DNA of 64,000 nucleotides from Streptomyces sp. CG1 (GTDB lineage Bacteria; Actinomycetota; Actinomycetes; Streptomycetales; Streptomycetaceae): NCBI RefSeq assembly GCF_041080625.1, contig NZ_CP163518.1, positions 7,123,501 to 7,187,500 of the forward strand, read 5' to 3'. Shown piece by piece: positions 31,180 to 39,984 of this stretch (position 1 is its first letter; each line of letters starts with the position of its first letter). The notes under the pieces were generated by a model. It saw only the letters and a program-made list of their open reading frames with translations, ran no database searches and was not told where the DNA came from. The position numbers and the translations under genes were made by a program.

Positions 31180-32382
31180 GTGAGGCACGTAGAAGGACGC
31201 GCACGGCGCGCGGGAGCCGCGCTGGCCGTCGTACTGACCTGGACGGCCCTGCTCGCGGGGTGTTCCGGCCCGTACGGGGCGCCCGGCGCACCCGCGGCAT
31301 CCGGGAACGTCATCCAGGTCACCCCCGCCGACGGCAGCAAGGCCGTCCGCCCCGGCCGGCAGCTGCGGGTCCGCGTGCCCGAGGGGCGCCTGGAGAAGGT
31401 GACCGTCGTGAAGTCGCAGGACGCCCAGGACTCCGTGGTCCCCGGTCACATCAGCGCCGACGGCCGGACCTGGCGTCCCGACGGGGACCGGCTGGCGCTC
31501 GCCGCCCAGTACACCGTCGACGTGGTCGCACGGGACGAGGAGGGCCGCCAGTCGGCCCGGCACACCACCTTCACCACGCTCGTCCCCGACGAGCGGTTCA
31601 TCGGCTACGTCACCCCCGAGAACCGTGCCGTCGTCGGCACCGGAATGATCGTCTCGCTCGCCTTCAACCGGGAGATCGCCGACCGCGCCGCCGTCGCCCG
31701 CGCCGTCCGGGTCAGCGCACGGCCCCCCGTCGAGATCCGCCCGCACTGGTTCGGCGGGACCCGGCTGGACTTCCGCCCCGAGCAGTACTGGAAACCCGGC
31801 ACCGAGGTCACCGTGGACCTGAACCTGCGGGACGTCCAGGGGGCGCCCGGCGTCTACGGGCTGCAGGACAAGACCTTCGCCTTCACCGTCGGCCGCAGCC
31901 AGGTCTCGCTGGTGGACGCGGCCCGGCACACCATGCAGGTACGCCGGGACGGCCGGCTGCTCGCCACCGTGCCGATCACCGCGGGCGCCCCGAGGAACCC
32001 CACCTACAACGGCAAGATGGTGGTGATGGACATGCTGGACGTCACCCGCATGAACAGCCGCACGGTCGGCTTCGGCGGTGAGTACGACATCCCCGACGTC
32101 CCGCACGCCATGAAGCTGACCGACTCCGGCACCTTCCTGCACGGCAACTACTGGTCGCCGGACGCCCCCGGGCGCGTCAACGTCAGCCACGGCTGCGTGG
32201 GCCTCCGGGACGTCAGGGGCGGCAGTTCGGGCACCCCTGCGGGCTGGTTCTTCGACCGCAGCCTCATCGGTGACGTCATCGAGGTCGTCAACAGCGACGA
32301 GAAGACCGTCGCCCCCGACAACGGCCTGGGCGGCTGGAACATGACGTGGCAGGAGTGGACGGCGAACCCGGCGGCCGAGTGA
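31180..32382 (+). CDS. L,D-transpeptidase lipoprotein (YkuD, with Ig-like domains), copy 1
   Basis: The 400-residue protein is a cell-wall cross-linking L,D-transpeptidase making 3-3 links. It has a lipoprotein signal (ALAVVLTWTALLAGC, lipobox LLAGC), two Ig-like domains (about 35-250) as in mycobacterial LdtMt2, and a YkuD domain with TFLHGNYW and the catalytic motif NVSHGCVGLRD. The GTG at 31180 was chosen because it places a short charged n-region before the lipobox; the Shine-Dalgarno is weak. It is a paralogue of the gene starting at 32941. Confidence 0.9.
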   Translation: MRHVEGRARRAGAALAVVLTWTALLAGCSGPYGAPGAPAASGNVIQVTPADGSKAVRPGRQLRVRVPEGRLEKVTVVKSQDAQDSVVPGHISADGRTWRPDGDRLALAAQYTVDVVARDEEGRQSARHTTFTTLVPDERFIGYVTPENRAVVGTGMIVSLAFNREIADRAAVARAVRVSARPPVEIRPHWFGGTRLDFRPEQYWKPGTEVTVDLNLRDVQGAPGVYGLQDKTFAFTVGRSQVSLVDAARHTMQVRRDGRLLATVPITAGAPRNPTYNGKMVVMDMLDVTRMNSRTVGFGGEYDIPDVPHAMKLTDSGTFLHGNYWSPDAPGRVNVSHGCVGLRDVRGGSSGTPAGWFFDRSLIGDVIEVVNSDEKTVAPDNGLGGWNMTWQEWTANPAAE

Positions 32383-32398
32383 GCGCCGGGGGGCCAGG

Positions 32399-32784
32399 AT
32401 GCCGATATCAGCCGTGGGACGCGTTCGGGCGCGGCTGGATGTCGCGGTGGCCGCCAACCTCCCCACTCGGCACCTGAGTCCGGACGGCCTGTCCCGGCGG
32501 ATCCGGAATCCCGCGCAACGGCGTGAGCACGTCCTGCGCCGTATCCGCCGGCAGCTCGCCCGCACCGCGACGGAGGGCCTGGCGGAGCGGCCGGCCGGGG
32601 CCGACTCCTGTCGGGTCCCCGCCGCCCACACCGACGAGCGGCAGGCCGACGATCCGTTCGTCCCGCTGGTGCTCGGCACGGGCCATCGAGGCGTCCTTCT
32701 CCGCCGACACCGCCACCGACACCGCGGAACCGCTCCCGGCCATGTCCCTCCGCACCGGCACGGTTTCGGCCCAGGACGGGTAGA
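32399..32784 (+). pseudogene. Possible frameshifted unknown gene
   Basis: From the ATG at 32399, codons have GC-rich third positions until about 32685 (ending FVPLVLGTG). There the bias moves by one frame and continues cleanly as IEASFSADTATDTAEPL to a TAG at 32781-32783. This pattern suggests one gene of about 128 residues broken by a one-base indel near 32680-32690. I recognise no domain. It could also be non-coding. Confidence 0.3.
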
Positions 32785-32940
32785 CCTTCCAGAGTGGGAG
32801 CCCAGCGTGGCCGCGCCCGGCGGAAGTTGCGACGGAACGGTGACATACGCCTGACACCCCGCTCGGAACCAGGCGGTTAATATGCGCGCACCAGTGTGGT
32901 GGGGAGCGGGTCTGACCAGGCCCGGCGAGGGGAGAACGAC

Positions 32941-34167
32941 TTGAACGTGCGGCCTATACCGGGGGCGTCGGCGGAGGGGCGACGGGGTCGTAAGGGACTG
33001 GCGCTCATAGCCGGCGCTCTGGTGCTGTCGCTCGCCGCGTGCGGCGGGGGCGGCGGCAAGGGAGACGGGAAGGGCAAGGACGGCGGCACCGAGCAGGCCG
33101 CGCAGCAGTCCGCCGCCACCGTCACCATCACGCCCAAGTCCGGTGCCACCGGCGTCGACACCAGCGGCGCGCTGAAGGTGGACGTCGCCAAGGGCAAGCT
33201 GACCGAGGTCACCGTCAAGGACGCCAAGGGCGCGACGGTCGACGGCAGCATCACCGGCGGGGGCGCGTCCTGGACGCCCTCGACCCATCTGGCCGCCGCC
33301 ACCAAATACACGGTGCACGCGGTCGCCAAGGACTCCCAGGGCCGCGAGGCCGCCGAGGACTCCGCGTTCACCACCCTGACCCCGGAGAACACCTTCCTCG
33401 GCTACTTCACCCCCGAGGACGGCTCCACCGTCGGTGTCGGCATGCCGTTCTCCGTCAACTTCACCCGGGGCATCACGAACCCGCAGGCCGTCGAGAAGTC
33501 CATCAAGATCACGACGCAGCCCGCCGTCGACGTCGAGGGCCACTGGTTCGGCAACGACCGCCTGGACTTCCGTCCTGAGAAGTACTGGAAGGAAGGCACC
33601 AAGGTCACCGTCGACCTCGACCTCGACGGGGTCAAGGGCCGCGACGGCGTCTACGGCAAGCAGCACAAGACCATCAAGTTCACCATCGGCCGCAACCAGG
33701 TCTCCGTCGTGGACGCCAAGAAGCACACGATGCAGGTCACCCAGGACGGCAAGGTCATCAAGACCCTCCCGGTCACCACCGGCAAGCCCGGCTACGACAC
33801 CTGGAACGGCCAGATGGTCATCAGCGAGAAGCTCACGGTCACCCGGATGAACGGCGAGACCGTCGGCTACGGCGGCGAGTACGACATCAAGGACGTCCCG
33901 CACGCCATGCGCCTGACCTCCTCCGGCACCTTCCTGCACGGCAACTACTGGGGCGGCGACGCCTTCGGCAACTACAACGCCAGCCACGGCTGCGTGGGCC
34001 TGAGTGACGTACGCGGCGGCTACGACAAGTCGACCCCGGCCGCCTGGATGTTCGACCACACGATCATCGGCGACGTGGTGATCGTGAAGAACGCGCACGA
34101 CGGCACGGTGGGCCCGGACAACGGGTTGAACGGCTGGAACATGTCGTGGGCGGACTGGACGAAGTGA
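32941..34167 (+). CDS. L,D-transpeptidase lipoprotein (YkuD, with Ig-like domains), copy 2
   Basis: The 408-residue paralogue has a lipoprotein signal (GLALIAGALVLSLAAC), a Gly/Lys-rich tether (GGGGGKGDGKGKDGG), two Ig-like domains and a YkuD domain with TFLHGNYWGG and catalytic Cys in ASHGCVGLSD. The TTG at 32941 was chosen because GGGGA is placed 7-8 bases upstream; the earlier GTG at 32896 is less well placed. It should form 3-3 peptidoglycan cross-links at the outer membrane face. A terminator follows. Confidence 0.92.
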   Translation: MNVRPIPGASAEGRRGRKGLALIAGALVLSLAACGGGGGKGDGKGKDGGTEQAAQQSAATVTITPKSGATGVDTSGALKVDVAKGKLTEVTVKDAKGATVDGSITGGGASWTPSTHLAAATKYTVHAVAKDSQGREAAEDSAFTTLTPENTFLGYFTPEDGSTVGVGMPFSVNFTRGITNPQAVEKSIKITTQPAVDVEGHWFGNDRLDFRPEKYWKEGTKVTVDLDLDGVKGRDGVYGKQHKTIKFTIGRNQVSVVDAKKHTMQVTQDGKVIKTLPVTTGKPGYDTWNGQMVISEKLTVTRMNGETVGYGGEYDIKDVPHAMRLTSSGTFLHGNYWGGDAFGNYNASHGCVGLSDVRGGYDKSTPAAWMFDHTIIGDVVIVKNAHDGTVGPDNGLNGWNMSWADWTK

Positions 34168-34184
34168 CTCTCCCCTGACGTACG

Positions 34185-34215
34185 GACCCGGTGCTGTGAG
34201 CTACGGCACCGGGTC
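34185..34215 (+). terminator. Terminator after L,D-transpeptidase copy 2
   Basis: A perfect 10-base stem (34185-34194 with 34206-34215) and 11-base loop, 17 bases beyond the stop codon. Its right arm is part of the direct repeat described at 34206. Confidence 0.7.
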
Positions 34216-34355
34216 CGCTGCCGTTGGTCCCCGTGCTGTGCCTGCCTGGGGTCGTGTCGATGTGCGGCTACCGCTGCGCGGCCCCCGGACCCCCGGCCGA
34301 GTGTGATCGACCGCACCGGGTCCGCTGTCGTTAGTCCCCGTTAACCTGCCTGCAT
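34206..34355 (+). repeat. Direct repeat pair upstream of the enoyl-CoA hydratase
   Basis: Copy 1 (34206-34248) and copy 2 (34313-34355) share GCACCGGGTCCGCTG, CGTT, GTCCCCGT and CCTGCCTG in the same order, 107 bases apart. Copy 2 runs into the ATG at 34354; copy 1 overlaps the right arm of the terminator hairpin. A duplicated promoter or leader is likely. Confidence 0.65.
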
Positions 34356-35121
34356 GACCGTCACTCTCGAAGTCGCCGAAGGCGTCGGAACCCTGCGTCT
34401 CGACCGGCCGCCGATGAACGCGCTGGACGTCGCAACCCAGGACCGGCTGAAGGAACTCGCCGAGGAGGCCACGCGCCGCGACGACGTGCGCGCCGTGGTG
34501 ATCTACGGTGGCGAGCGGGTGTTCGCGGCCGGCGCGGACATCAAGGAAATGCAGGACATGGACCACACCGCGATGGTCCTGCGCTCCCGCGCCCTGCAGG
34601 ACTCTTTCACCGCCGTGGCCCGCATCCCCAAGCCCGTCGTCGCCGCCATCACCGGCTACGCCCTCGGCGGAGGCTGCGAACTGGCCCTGTGCGCCGACTA
34701 CCGCATCGCCGCCGACAACGCCAAGCTCGGCCAGCCCGAGATCCTGCTCGGCCTGATCCCGGGCGCCGGCGGCACCCAGCGGCTGCCCCGGCTGATCGGC
34801 CCCTCCAAGGCCAAGAACCTCATCTTCACGGGCCGTCAGGTCAAGGCCGACGAGGCCCTCACGATCGGCCTGGTGGACCGGGTCGTCCCGGCCGCCGAGG
34901 TGTACGAGCAGGCACACGCCTGGGCCGCGAAGCTCGCCCAGGGCCCGGCGATCGCCCTGCGGGCGGCGAAGGAGTCGGTCGACACCGGTCTGGAGACCGA
35001 CATCGACACCGGTCTCGCCGTCGAACGGAACTGGTTCGCGGGCCTGTTCGCCACCGAGGACCGCGAGCGCGGCATGCGCAGCTTCGTGGAGGAGGGGCCG
35101 GGCAAGGCCAAGTTCCTCTGA
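34354..35121 (+). CDS. Enoyl-CoA hydratase/isomerase family protein
   Basis: The 255-residue crotonase-fold protein has [12 protein letters not shown] (oxyanion-hole and acyl-CoA region), [21 protein letters not shown], and the catalytic Glu region [24 protein letters not shown], with both Glu residues expected in hydratases. It likely hydrates trans-2-enoyl-CoA in beta-oxidation. No good ribosome site lies before the ATG at 34354, so the message may be leaderless or translated from a short leader. Confidence 0.9.
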   Translation: MTVTLEVAEGVGTLRLDRPPMNALDVATQDRLKELAEEATRRDDVRAVVIYGGERVFAAGADIKEMQDMDHTAMVLRSRALQDSFTAVARIPKPVVAAITGYALGGGCELALCADYRIAADNAKLGQPEILLGLIPGAGGTQRLPRLIGPSKAKNLIFTGRQVKADEALTIGLVDRVVPAAEVYEQAHAWAAKLAQGPAIALRAAKESVDTGLETDIDTGLAVERNWFAGLFATEDRERGMRSFVEEGPGKAKFL

Positions 35122-35420
35122 CCGGCAGTGGAGTGAACTTCCCCGTAACTCCTGCGGGCCCCCTTGCAATTGCCGCTTCGTCTCATCCGCGTCCCTCGAT
35201 GGAGCGGTTTATGGGAGCCTTAAAGCAACCTTAAGCCTGTGCTGTCGAGGGAGCCTGACGATTGCCTGGAAGTGAGTCGTCTTCGCAGGTCAACCGAGCC
35301 CTACTGGCCGGTGACATGACGTCGGCATATGCCGGTCGCGCGGCGGGGGACGGGGGCGTACGGGGGGCGTATTCCGCCGGAACGGCCCCCAACACGGCTC
35401 CGGGCCGCCATCATGGGGGC

Positions 35421-35924
35421 ATGGCGGGGCTGGAGGGCATCGAACAGCCCCGGGGACACAGTCGTGCGGCCGCGGCACGCTGGTCGCCCGGGGTCGAGGA
35501 CGAACAGGCGCTCAAGGCGCTCGAACTGTTCGGCAACCCGACGGAGGCGGAGGTACCGCTGCCGTCCCGCCCGGAGTCCGCGGCCACCGCCCGCCGACTC
35601 GCCCAGGTCGTCGTCCTGCGCACCTGGCGGCTCACCCCCAAGCTGGCCGAGGACGCGGTCTTACTCGTGTCCGAACTCGTCGGCAACGCCGTACGGCACA
35701 CCGGCGCCCGGGTCTTCGGCCTGCGGATGCGCCGCCGCCCCGGCTGGATCCGGGTGGAGGTCCGTGACCCCTCGCGCGGTCTGCCCTGTCTGATGCCGGT
35801 TCAGGAGATGGACGTCAGCGGCCGCGGCCTCTTCCTCGTGGACAAACTCTCCGACCGCTGGGGCGTGGACCTGCTGCCGCGCGGCAAGACCACCTGGTTC
35901 GAGATGCGGGTGGCTGACCGGTAG
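35421..35924 (+). CDS. RsbW-like ATP-binding regulatory protein carrying a TTA codon
   Basis: The 167-residue protein has a HATPase_c_2 fold: the N box in LVSELVGNAVRHTG, then VEVRDPSRGLP and GRGLFLVDKLSDRWGV. Such proteins are numerous in Streptomyces and act as anti-sigma factors or kinases. The ATG at 35421 follows a G-rich stretch; longer starts add only low-complexity sequence. Codon 81 (35661-35663) is TTA, the rare leucine codon read by the bldA tRNA, so its synthesis should depend on developmental state. Confidence 0.85.
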   Translation: MAGLEGIEQPRGHSRAAAARWSPGVEDEQALKALELFGNPTEAEVPLPSRPESAATARRLAQVVVLRTWRLTPKLAEDAVLLVSELVGNAVRHTGARVFGLRMRRRPGWIRVEVRDPSRGLPCLMPVQEMDVSGRGLFLVDKLSDRWGVDLLPRGKTTWFEMRVADR

Positions 35925-36009
35925 CGAGGACATGGAATCGTCCTTACGGCGACCCGAAAGCATCCCTCTTTCGGACCAATCAGTGGTTTTCTTACCTATC
36001 GCCCCTTAA

Positions 36010-36816
36010 ATGATGCGGGTGACCACCACCAACCGACGCGGGGTGCTGCGCGCCGGCGCCGGGCTCGTCGCCGGCGGCGCGCTCGCTGCCGGTTGCGGCG
36101 CAGGCCAGGCCGCCCCGCCCCACGCCCCGGAATCCGAGTCCCCGTCCGCCACCCCGGCCTCCGGCAAGCCCGCGGCAGGCGGCCACCCGGCCCCCGCCCC
36201 GCGCGCCTACCCCGGGCAGCCCGCCCAGATCACCCACGGCCCGCGCACCCGCCCCCAGGTCGCCCTCACCTTCCACGGCCAGGGCGACCCCGCCATCGCC
36301 CACTCGCTGCTGAGCACGGCCGAACAGCGCGGCGCCAGGCTCACCGTGCTCGCCGTCGGCACCTGGCTGGACGAACACCCCGACATCGCCCGCCGGATCC
36401 TCGACGGCGGCCACGACCTCGGCAACCACACCCAGCGGCACATCTCCATCAACACCATGGCCGAGGCGGACGCCCGCAAGGAGATCACCGACTGCGCGGA
36501 CCGGCTGAAGCGGCTCACCGGATCCATCGGCACCTGGTTCCGGCCCTCCCGCTCGCCGACCGCGTCCCCCCTGGTCGCCCGGCTCGCCCGCGCCGCCGGC
36601 TACCCGCACGTGCTGTCGTACGACGTCGACTCGCTCGACTACACCCGCCCCGGCGCCGCCGCCGTCACCCGCAAGGTTCTCGCCGAGGCGCGCAGCGGGT
36701 CGGTGGTGAGCATGCACTTCGGGTACCCGGACACCGTCGCCGCCCTCCCCGACCTCCTCCACCAACTCGACCAGCGCGGACTGCGCGCGGTCACCACCAC
36801 GGAGCTGCTGAGCTGA
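36010..36816 (+). CDS. Polysaccharide-deacetylase-like Tat lipoprotein lacking the usual catalytic Asp pair
   Basis: The 268-residue protein has a twin-arginine signal (TTNRRGVLRAG) and a lipobox (GALAAGC), then a Pro/Ala-rich linker and a NodB-like fold. NodB motif 2 is present (HDLGNHTQRH), but motif 1, normally TFDDG, reads LTFHGQGD, so both Asp residues are missing. Motif 3 RPSRSPT is also non-standard (usually RxPxG). It may be a non-hydrolytic polysaccharide-binding protein or an altered enzyme. Its TGA overlaps the next ATG (TGATG), so it is coupled to the beta-propeller lipoprotein. Confidence 0.82.
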   Translation: MMRVTTTNRRGVLRAGAGLVAGGALAAGCGAGQAAPPHAPESESPSATPASGKPAAGGHPAPAPRAYPGQPAQITHGPRTRPQVALTFHGQGDPAIAHSLLSTAEQRGARLTVLAVGTWLDEHPDIARRILDGGHDLGNHTQRHISINTMAEADARKEITDCADRLKRLTGSIGTWFRPSRSPTASPLVARLARAAGYPHVLSYDVDSLDYTRPGAAAVTRKVLAEARSGSVVSMHFGYPDTVAALPDLLHQLDQRGLRAVTTTELLS

Positions 36817-38003
36817 TGGGAACGAAGAAAGCCGCCCGCCTGCTGGCCGCCGGCGCCGCACTCACCGCACTGACGCTGCTGTCCGCGTGCAGTTCGGGGT
36901 CTCAGCACCACGCGAACGAGACCAAGGGCAGCAAAGCGCCGGCCCGGCCGGGGAACGGCAGACGGCAGCTGGACGTGCTGCCCGGGATGCCGCCGGTCGA
37001 GGACCCGAAGGACCTCTACTCCGCCGACCGCCCGGGCCAACTGTCGCCGGTCGTCAAGGACTTCCCGTCCCGGGTGTACGTCCCCAACACCAACTCCAAC
37101 ACCGTCAGTGTCATCGACCCGGAGACCTACAAGGTCATCGACACGTTCCCGGTCGGCCGCCAGCCCCAGCACGTCGTACCGTCCTGGGACCTGAAGACCC
37201 TCTGGGTCAACAACGACCGCGGCAACAGCCTCACCCCCATCGACCCGAGCACCGGCAAGGCCGGCGAGCCGGTCGCCGTGCACGACCCGTACAACCTGTA
37301 CTTCACGCCCGATGGCAAGTACGCCGTCGTCATGGCCTCCATGGACCGCCAGCTGGTCTTCCGTGACGCGCACACCATGAAGGTCGTCAAGGCCGTCCCG
37401 GTCCGCTGCTACGGCGTCAACCACGCCGACTTCTCGCCGGACGGCCGCTACTTCATCGTCTCCTGCGAGTTCAGCGGCGAACTGCTCAAGGTCGACACCG
37501 CGCAGATGAAGGTCATCGGCCAGCAGCGGCTGCCGCACCGCGGGGCGATGCCGCAGGACGTCAAGATCTCCCCGGACGGCAAGCTGTTCTACATCGCCGA
37601 CATGGTCGCCAACGGCCTGTGGATCCTCGACGGCGACAAGTTCACCCAGCCCCGGTTCCTGTACACCGGCAAGGGCGCCCACGGCCTCTACATCAGCCGC
37701 GACTCCCGCGAGATGTACGTCTCCAACCGGGGCGAGGGCTCCATCTCCGTCTTCGACTTCACCCAGAACCGGCTCACCAAGAAGTGGCATCTGCCCGGCG
37801 GCGGCAGCCCTGACATGGGCGGCGTCTCCGTCGACGGCAAGGTTCTGTGGCTGTCCGGCCGCTACAACTCCGAGGTGTACGCCATCGACACCCGGACGGG
37901 CAGGGAGCTGGCCCGTATCAAGGTCGGCAGCGGCCCGCACGGCCTCGCGGTCTATCCGCAGCCGGGCCGCTACTCGCTGGGGCACACGGGCATCTTCCGC
38001 TGA
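36816..38003 (+). CDS. Beta-propeller (YVTN/NHL-like) lipoprotein
   Basis: The 395-residue protein has a lipoprotein signal (LTALTLLSAC) and six to seven propeller blades. Typical YVTN blade text appears: RVYVPNTNSNTVSVIDPETY, LYFTPDGKYAVVMAS, HADFSPDGRYFIVSC, EMYVSNRGEGSISVFD. It is exposed on the outer membrane face and probably binds a ligand or partner. The coupled deacetylase-like lipoprotein suggests a shared cell-surface role in glycan handling. Confidence 0.88.
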   Translation: MGTKKAARLLAAGAALTALTLLSACSSGSQHHANETKGSKAPARPGNGRRQLDVLPGMPPVEDPKDLYSADRPGQLSPVVKDFPSRVYVPNTNSNTVSVIDPETYKVIDTFPVGRQPQHVVPSWDLKTLWVNNDRGNSLTPIDPSTGKAGEPVAVHDPYNLYFTPDGKYAVVMASMDRQLVFRDAHTMKVVKAVPVRCYGVNHADFSPDGRYFIVSCEFSGELLKVDTAQMKVIGQQRLPHRGAMPQDVKISPDGKLFYIADMVANGLWILDGDKFTQPRFLYTGKGAHGLYISRDSREMYVSNRGEGSISVFDFTQNRLTKKWHLPGGGSPDMGGVSVDGKVLWLSGRYNSEVYAIDTRTGRELARIKVGSGPHGLAVYPQPGRYSLGHTGIFR

Positions 38004-38086
38004 ACCACGGCCGGTTGAACCAAGATCAGTCGGACACGCCGCCGTTCGGGTGATGATCCGCGTGCCGCCGCCGCGGAGTGGGGATC

Positions 38087-38701
38087 GTGCTGGACATAAT
38101 CGCAACTCGCCTGCGGCGGCGGCTGGTTGCCGCCGCCCTCTCGCTGGGTGCCGTCCTCGCGTCGACGGCCGCCTCCGCTCCCACGTCCCCGGTCGCGGCG
38201 GCACCCGCCAAAGCCGCGCCGTCCTGTCCCCGGTTCGAGGACAGGCTGAAGGCCGCCGCCGACCGGAACGTGGACCTCGACCGGATCACCCCGACGCCCG
38301 CCTGGCGCACCACCTGCGGCACGCTGTGGCGCAACGACAACCGGGCCCCGGACGCCATCTTCAAGGAGGGCTTCTTCCCGCGGGACGTGGTCAACGGACA
38401 GTACGACATCGAGAAGTACGTCCTGGTCAACCAGCCCTCGCCGTACGTGTCCACGACGTACGACCACGACCTCTACAAGACCTGGAAGTCGAAGTACAAC
38501 TACTACATCGACGCGCCGGGCGGCATCGACGTCAACAAGACCATCGGCGACACCCACAAGTGGGCCGACCAGGTCGAGGTCGCCTTCCCCGGCGGCATCG
38601 CCCGGCAGTACATCGTCGGGGCCTGCCCGGTCGACAAGCCGACCAAGACCGAGATCCTCAGCGACTGTGTGAGCAACCCGTACTACCAGCCCTGGCACTG
38701 A
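38087..38701 (+). CDS. Secreted mono-ADP-ribosyltransferase, pierisin/Scabin/ScARP-like
   Basis: The 204-residue protein has a Sec signal (about 1-40) and a compact single ART domain. It shows the R-S-E pattern: Arg82 in GTLWRNDNR, the STT motif at 122-124 (SPYVSTTYD), and Q162-V-E164 in DQVEVAFPGGI, the QxE form used by guanine-specific pierisin-type enzymes. Four Cys could form two disulphides. From known family members (Scabin of S. scabies, ScARP of S. coelicolor), it probably ADP-ribosylates guanine in DNA or nucleotides outside the cell. The GTG at 38087 is best, 7 bases behind GGAGTGGGG. No immunity gene is evident beside it. Confidence 0.88.
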   Translation: MLDIIATRLRRRLVAAALSLGAVLASTAASAPTSPVAAAPAKAAPSCPRFEDRLKAAADRNVDLDRITPTPAWRTTCGTLWRNDNRAPDAIFKEGFFPRDVVNGQYDIEKYVLVNQPSPYVSTTYDHDLYKTWKSKYNYYIDAPGGIDVNKTIGDTHKWADQVEVAFPGGIARQYIVGACPVDKPTKTEILSDCVSNPYYQPWH

Positions 38702-38773
38702 CGTCCCCGGGGAGCGGGCCGCCCGGGTCCGCTCCTTGAGTCTCCACCCGCTGGAAGGCCCAGACTCGCAGAC

Positions 38774-39685
38774 ATGACCGAAGACGGCACCGGACTTCTC
38801 ACCATCGGCGCGCTGGCCCGGGCCACCGGACTGACCGTGCGCACCATCCGCTACTGGTCCGACGAGGGCGTCCTCACCCCGGTCGCCCGCTCGTCCGGCG
38901 GCTACCGGCTGTACGACAGCGCCGCCGTCGCCCGCCTGGAGCTGATCCGCACCCTGCGCGAGCTGGGGCTCGGCCTGGACGACGTGCGGAAGGTGCTGGC
39001 CGGGGAGCGGACCGTCGCCGAGGTCGCGACCACCCATGTCGCGGCCCTGGACGCGCAGATCAGGGCGCTGAAGGTGACCCGCGCGGTGCTGTCGACGGTC
39101 GCCCGACGTGGTTCCAGCGCAGAGGAGACGGCACTCATGAACAAACTCGCACGGCTGTCCGCCGCGGAGCGGCAGCGGATCGTGGACGACTTCGTGGAGG
39201 AAATCTTCCACGGGCTGGACACGGCCGACCCCTGGATCCGGGAGCGCACCCACAGCATCGGGGTGCAGTTGCCGGACGACCCGACGCCGGCGCAGGTCGA
39301 CGCCTGGGTGGAGCTGGCGGAACTGCTGCAGAACCCGGACTTCCGGGCCGCGATGCGCCGGATGATCGAGTTCAACGCCGCCGACCGCACCCCGGACACC
39401 CCGGCCGGCGCCTCGGCGATGTTCTTCAAGCGGCTGGTGGAGCTGGCCGGCACCGCCCGGGAACGCGGAGTGACCCCGCAGTCACCCGAGGCCGACGCCG
39501 TGCTGACCGAACTGCTCGGCGCGGACACCGACCGAGCTGCCGTGCTCCGCCGGATCGACCTCGGCAACGAGGTCGTCCGCTACCGGGAGTTGGCGTCCGT
39601 GATCAAGGGCGAGCCGGAGCCGCCGAGGTTCCAGGAGGAGTTCGCCTGGGTGGTCGCCGCACTGAAGGCCTGGCCGGGCCGTTAA
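38774..39685 (+). CDS. MerR-family transcriptional regulator
   Basis: The 303-residue protein has an N-terminal MerR winged helix (LLTIGALARATGLTVRTIRY, DEGVLTP, SGGYRLYD), the coiled coil, and a long C-terminal helical domain of about 190 residues. The latter is larger than in metal sensors and resembles multidrug or TipA-like effector domains. No Cys cluster is present, so metal sensing is unlikely. The start is the ATG at 38774. It stands alone between the ADP-ribosyltransferase and EF-hand genes. Confidence 0.9.
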   Translation: MTEDGTGLLTIGALARATGLTVRTIRYWSDEGVLTPVARSSGGYRLYDSAAVARLELIRTLRELGLGLDDVRKVLAGERTVAEVATTHVAALDAQIRALKVTRAVLSTVARRGSSAEETALMNKLARLSAAERQRIVDDFVEEIFHGLDTADPWIRERTHSIGVQLPDDPTPAQVDAWVELAELLQNPDFRAAMRRMIEFNAADRTPDTPAGASAMFFKRLVELAGTARERGVTPQSPEADAVLTELLGADTDRAAVLRRIDLGNEVVRYRELASVIKGEPEPPRFQEEFAWVVAALKAWPGR

Positions 39686-39744
39686 TCTGACCTGCGTCAG
39701 TACGCCAGCACGGCAGCAGAAACACGAGCAAAAGGGGCGGATCG

Positions 39745-39957
39745 GTGGCGGACATCGAGGAAGCACGCAGGCAGTTCGACCGGATCGACGCGAACGGTGA
39801 CGGGTTCGTCACCGCCGCGGAGTTCAAGTCCGCTCTGGCACAGGCAGGGGACTGGAACGTCACCGAGGCGGTGGCGGAGTCCATCATCAGGAGCCGCGAC
39901 CTCAACGGCGACAAGGTCCTGTCGTTCGACGAGTTCTGGGCCTACCTGAACAAGTGA
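39745..39957 (+). CDS. Small EF-hand calcium-binding protein
   Basis: A 70-residue cytosolic protein made of two EF-hands. The loops are DANGDGFVTAAE and DLNGDKVLSFDE, both keeping Asp/Asn at 1, 3, 5 and Glu at 12. It resembles the CabB-type calcium-binding proteins of Streptomyces, thought to buffer calcium or act in aerial growth. It uses a GTG start behind AGGGGCGG. Confidence 0.9.
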   Translation: MADIEEARRQFDRIDANGDGFVTAAEFKSALAQAGDWNVTEAVAESIIRSRDLNGDKVLSFDEFWAYLNK

Positions 39958-39984
39958 CTGCTCCCCTCCCCGCAGGGAGGGCCC

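Noticed and set aside
34354..35121. Linking the enoyl-CoA hydratase to a biosynthetic pathway
   Set aside because: It has its own terminator upstream and no related neighbours; ordinary fatty-acid metabolism explains it.
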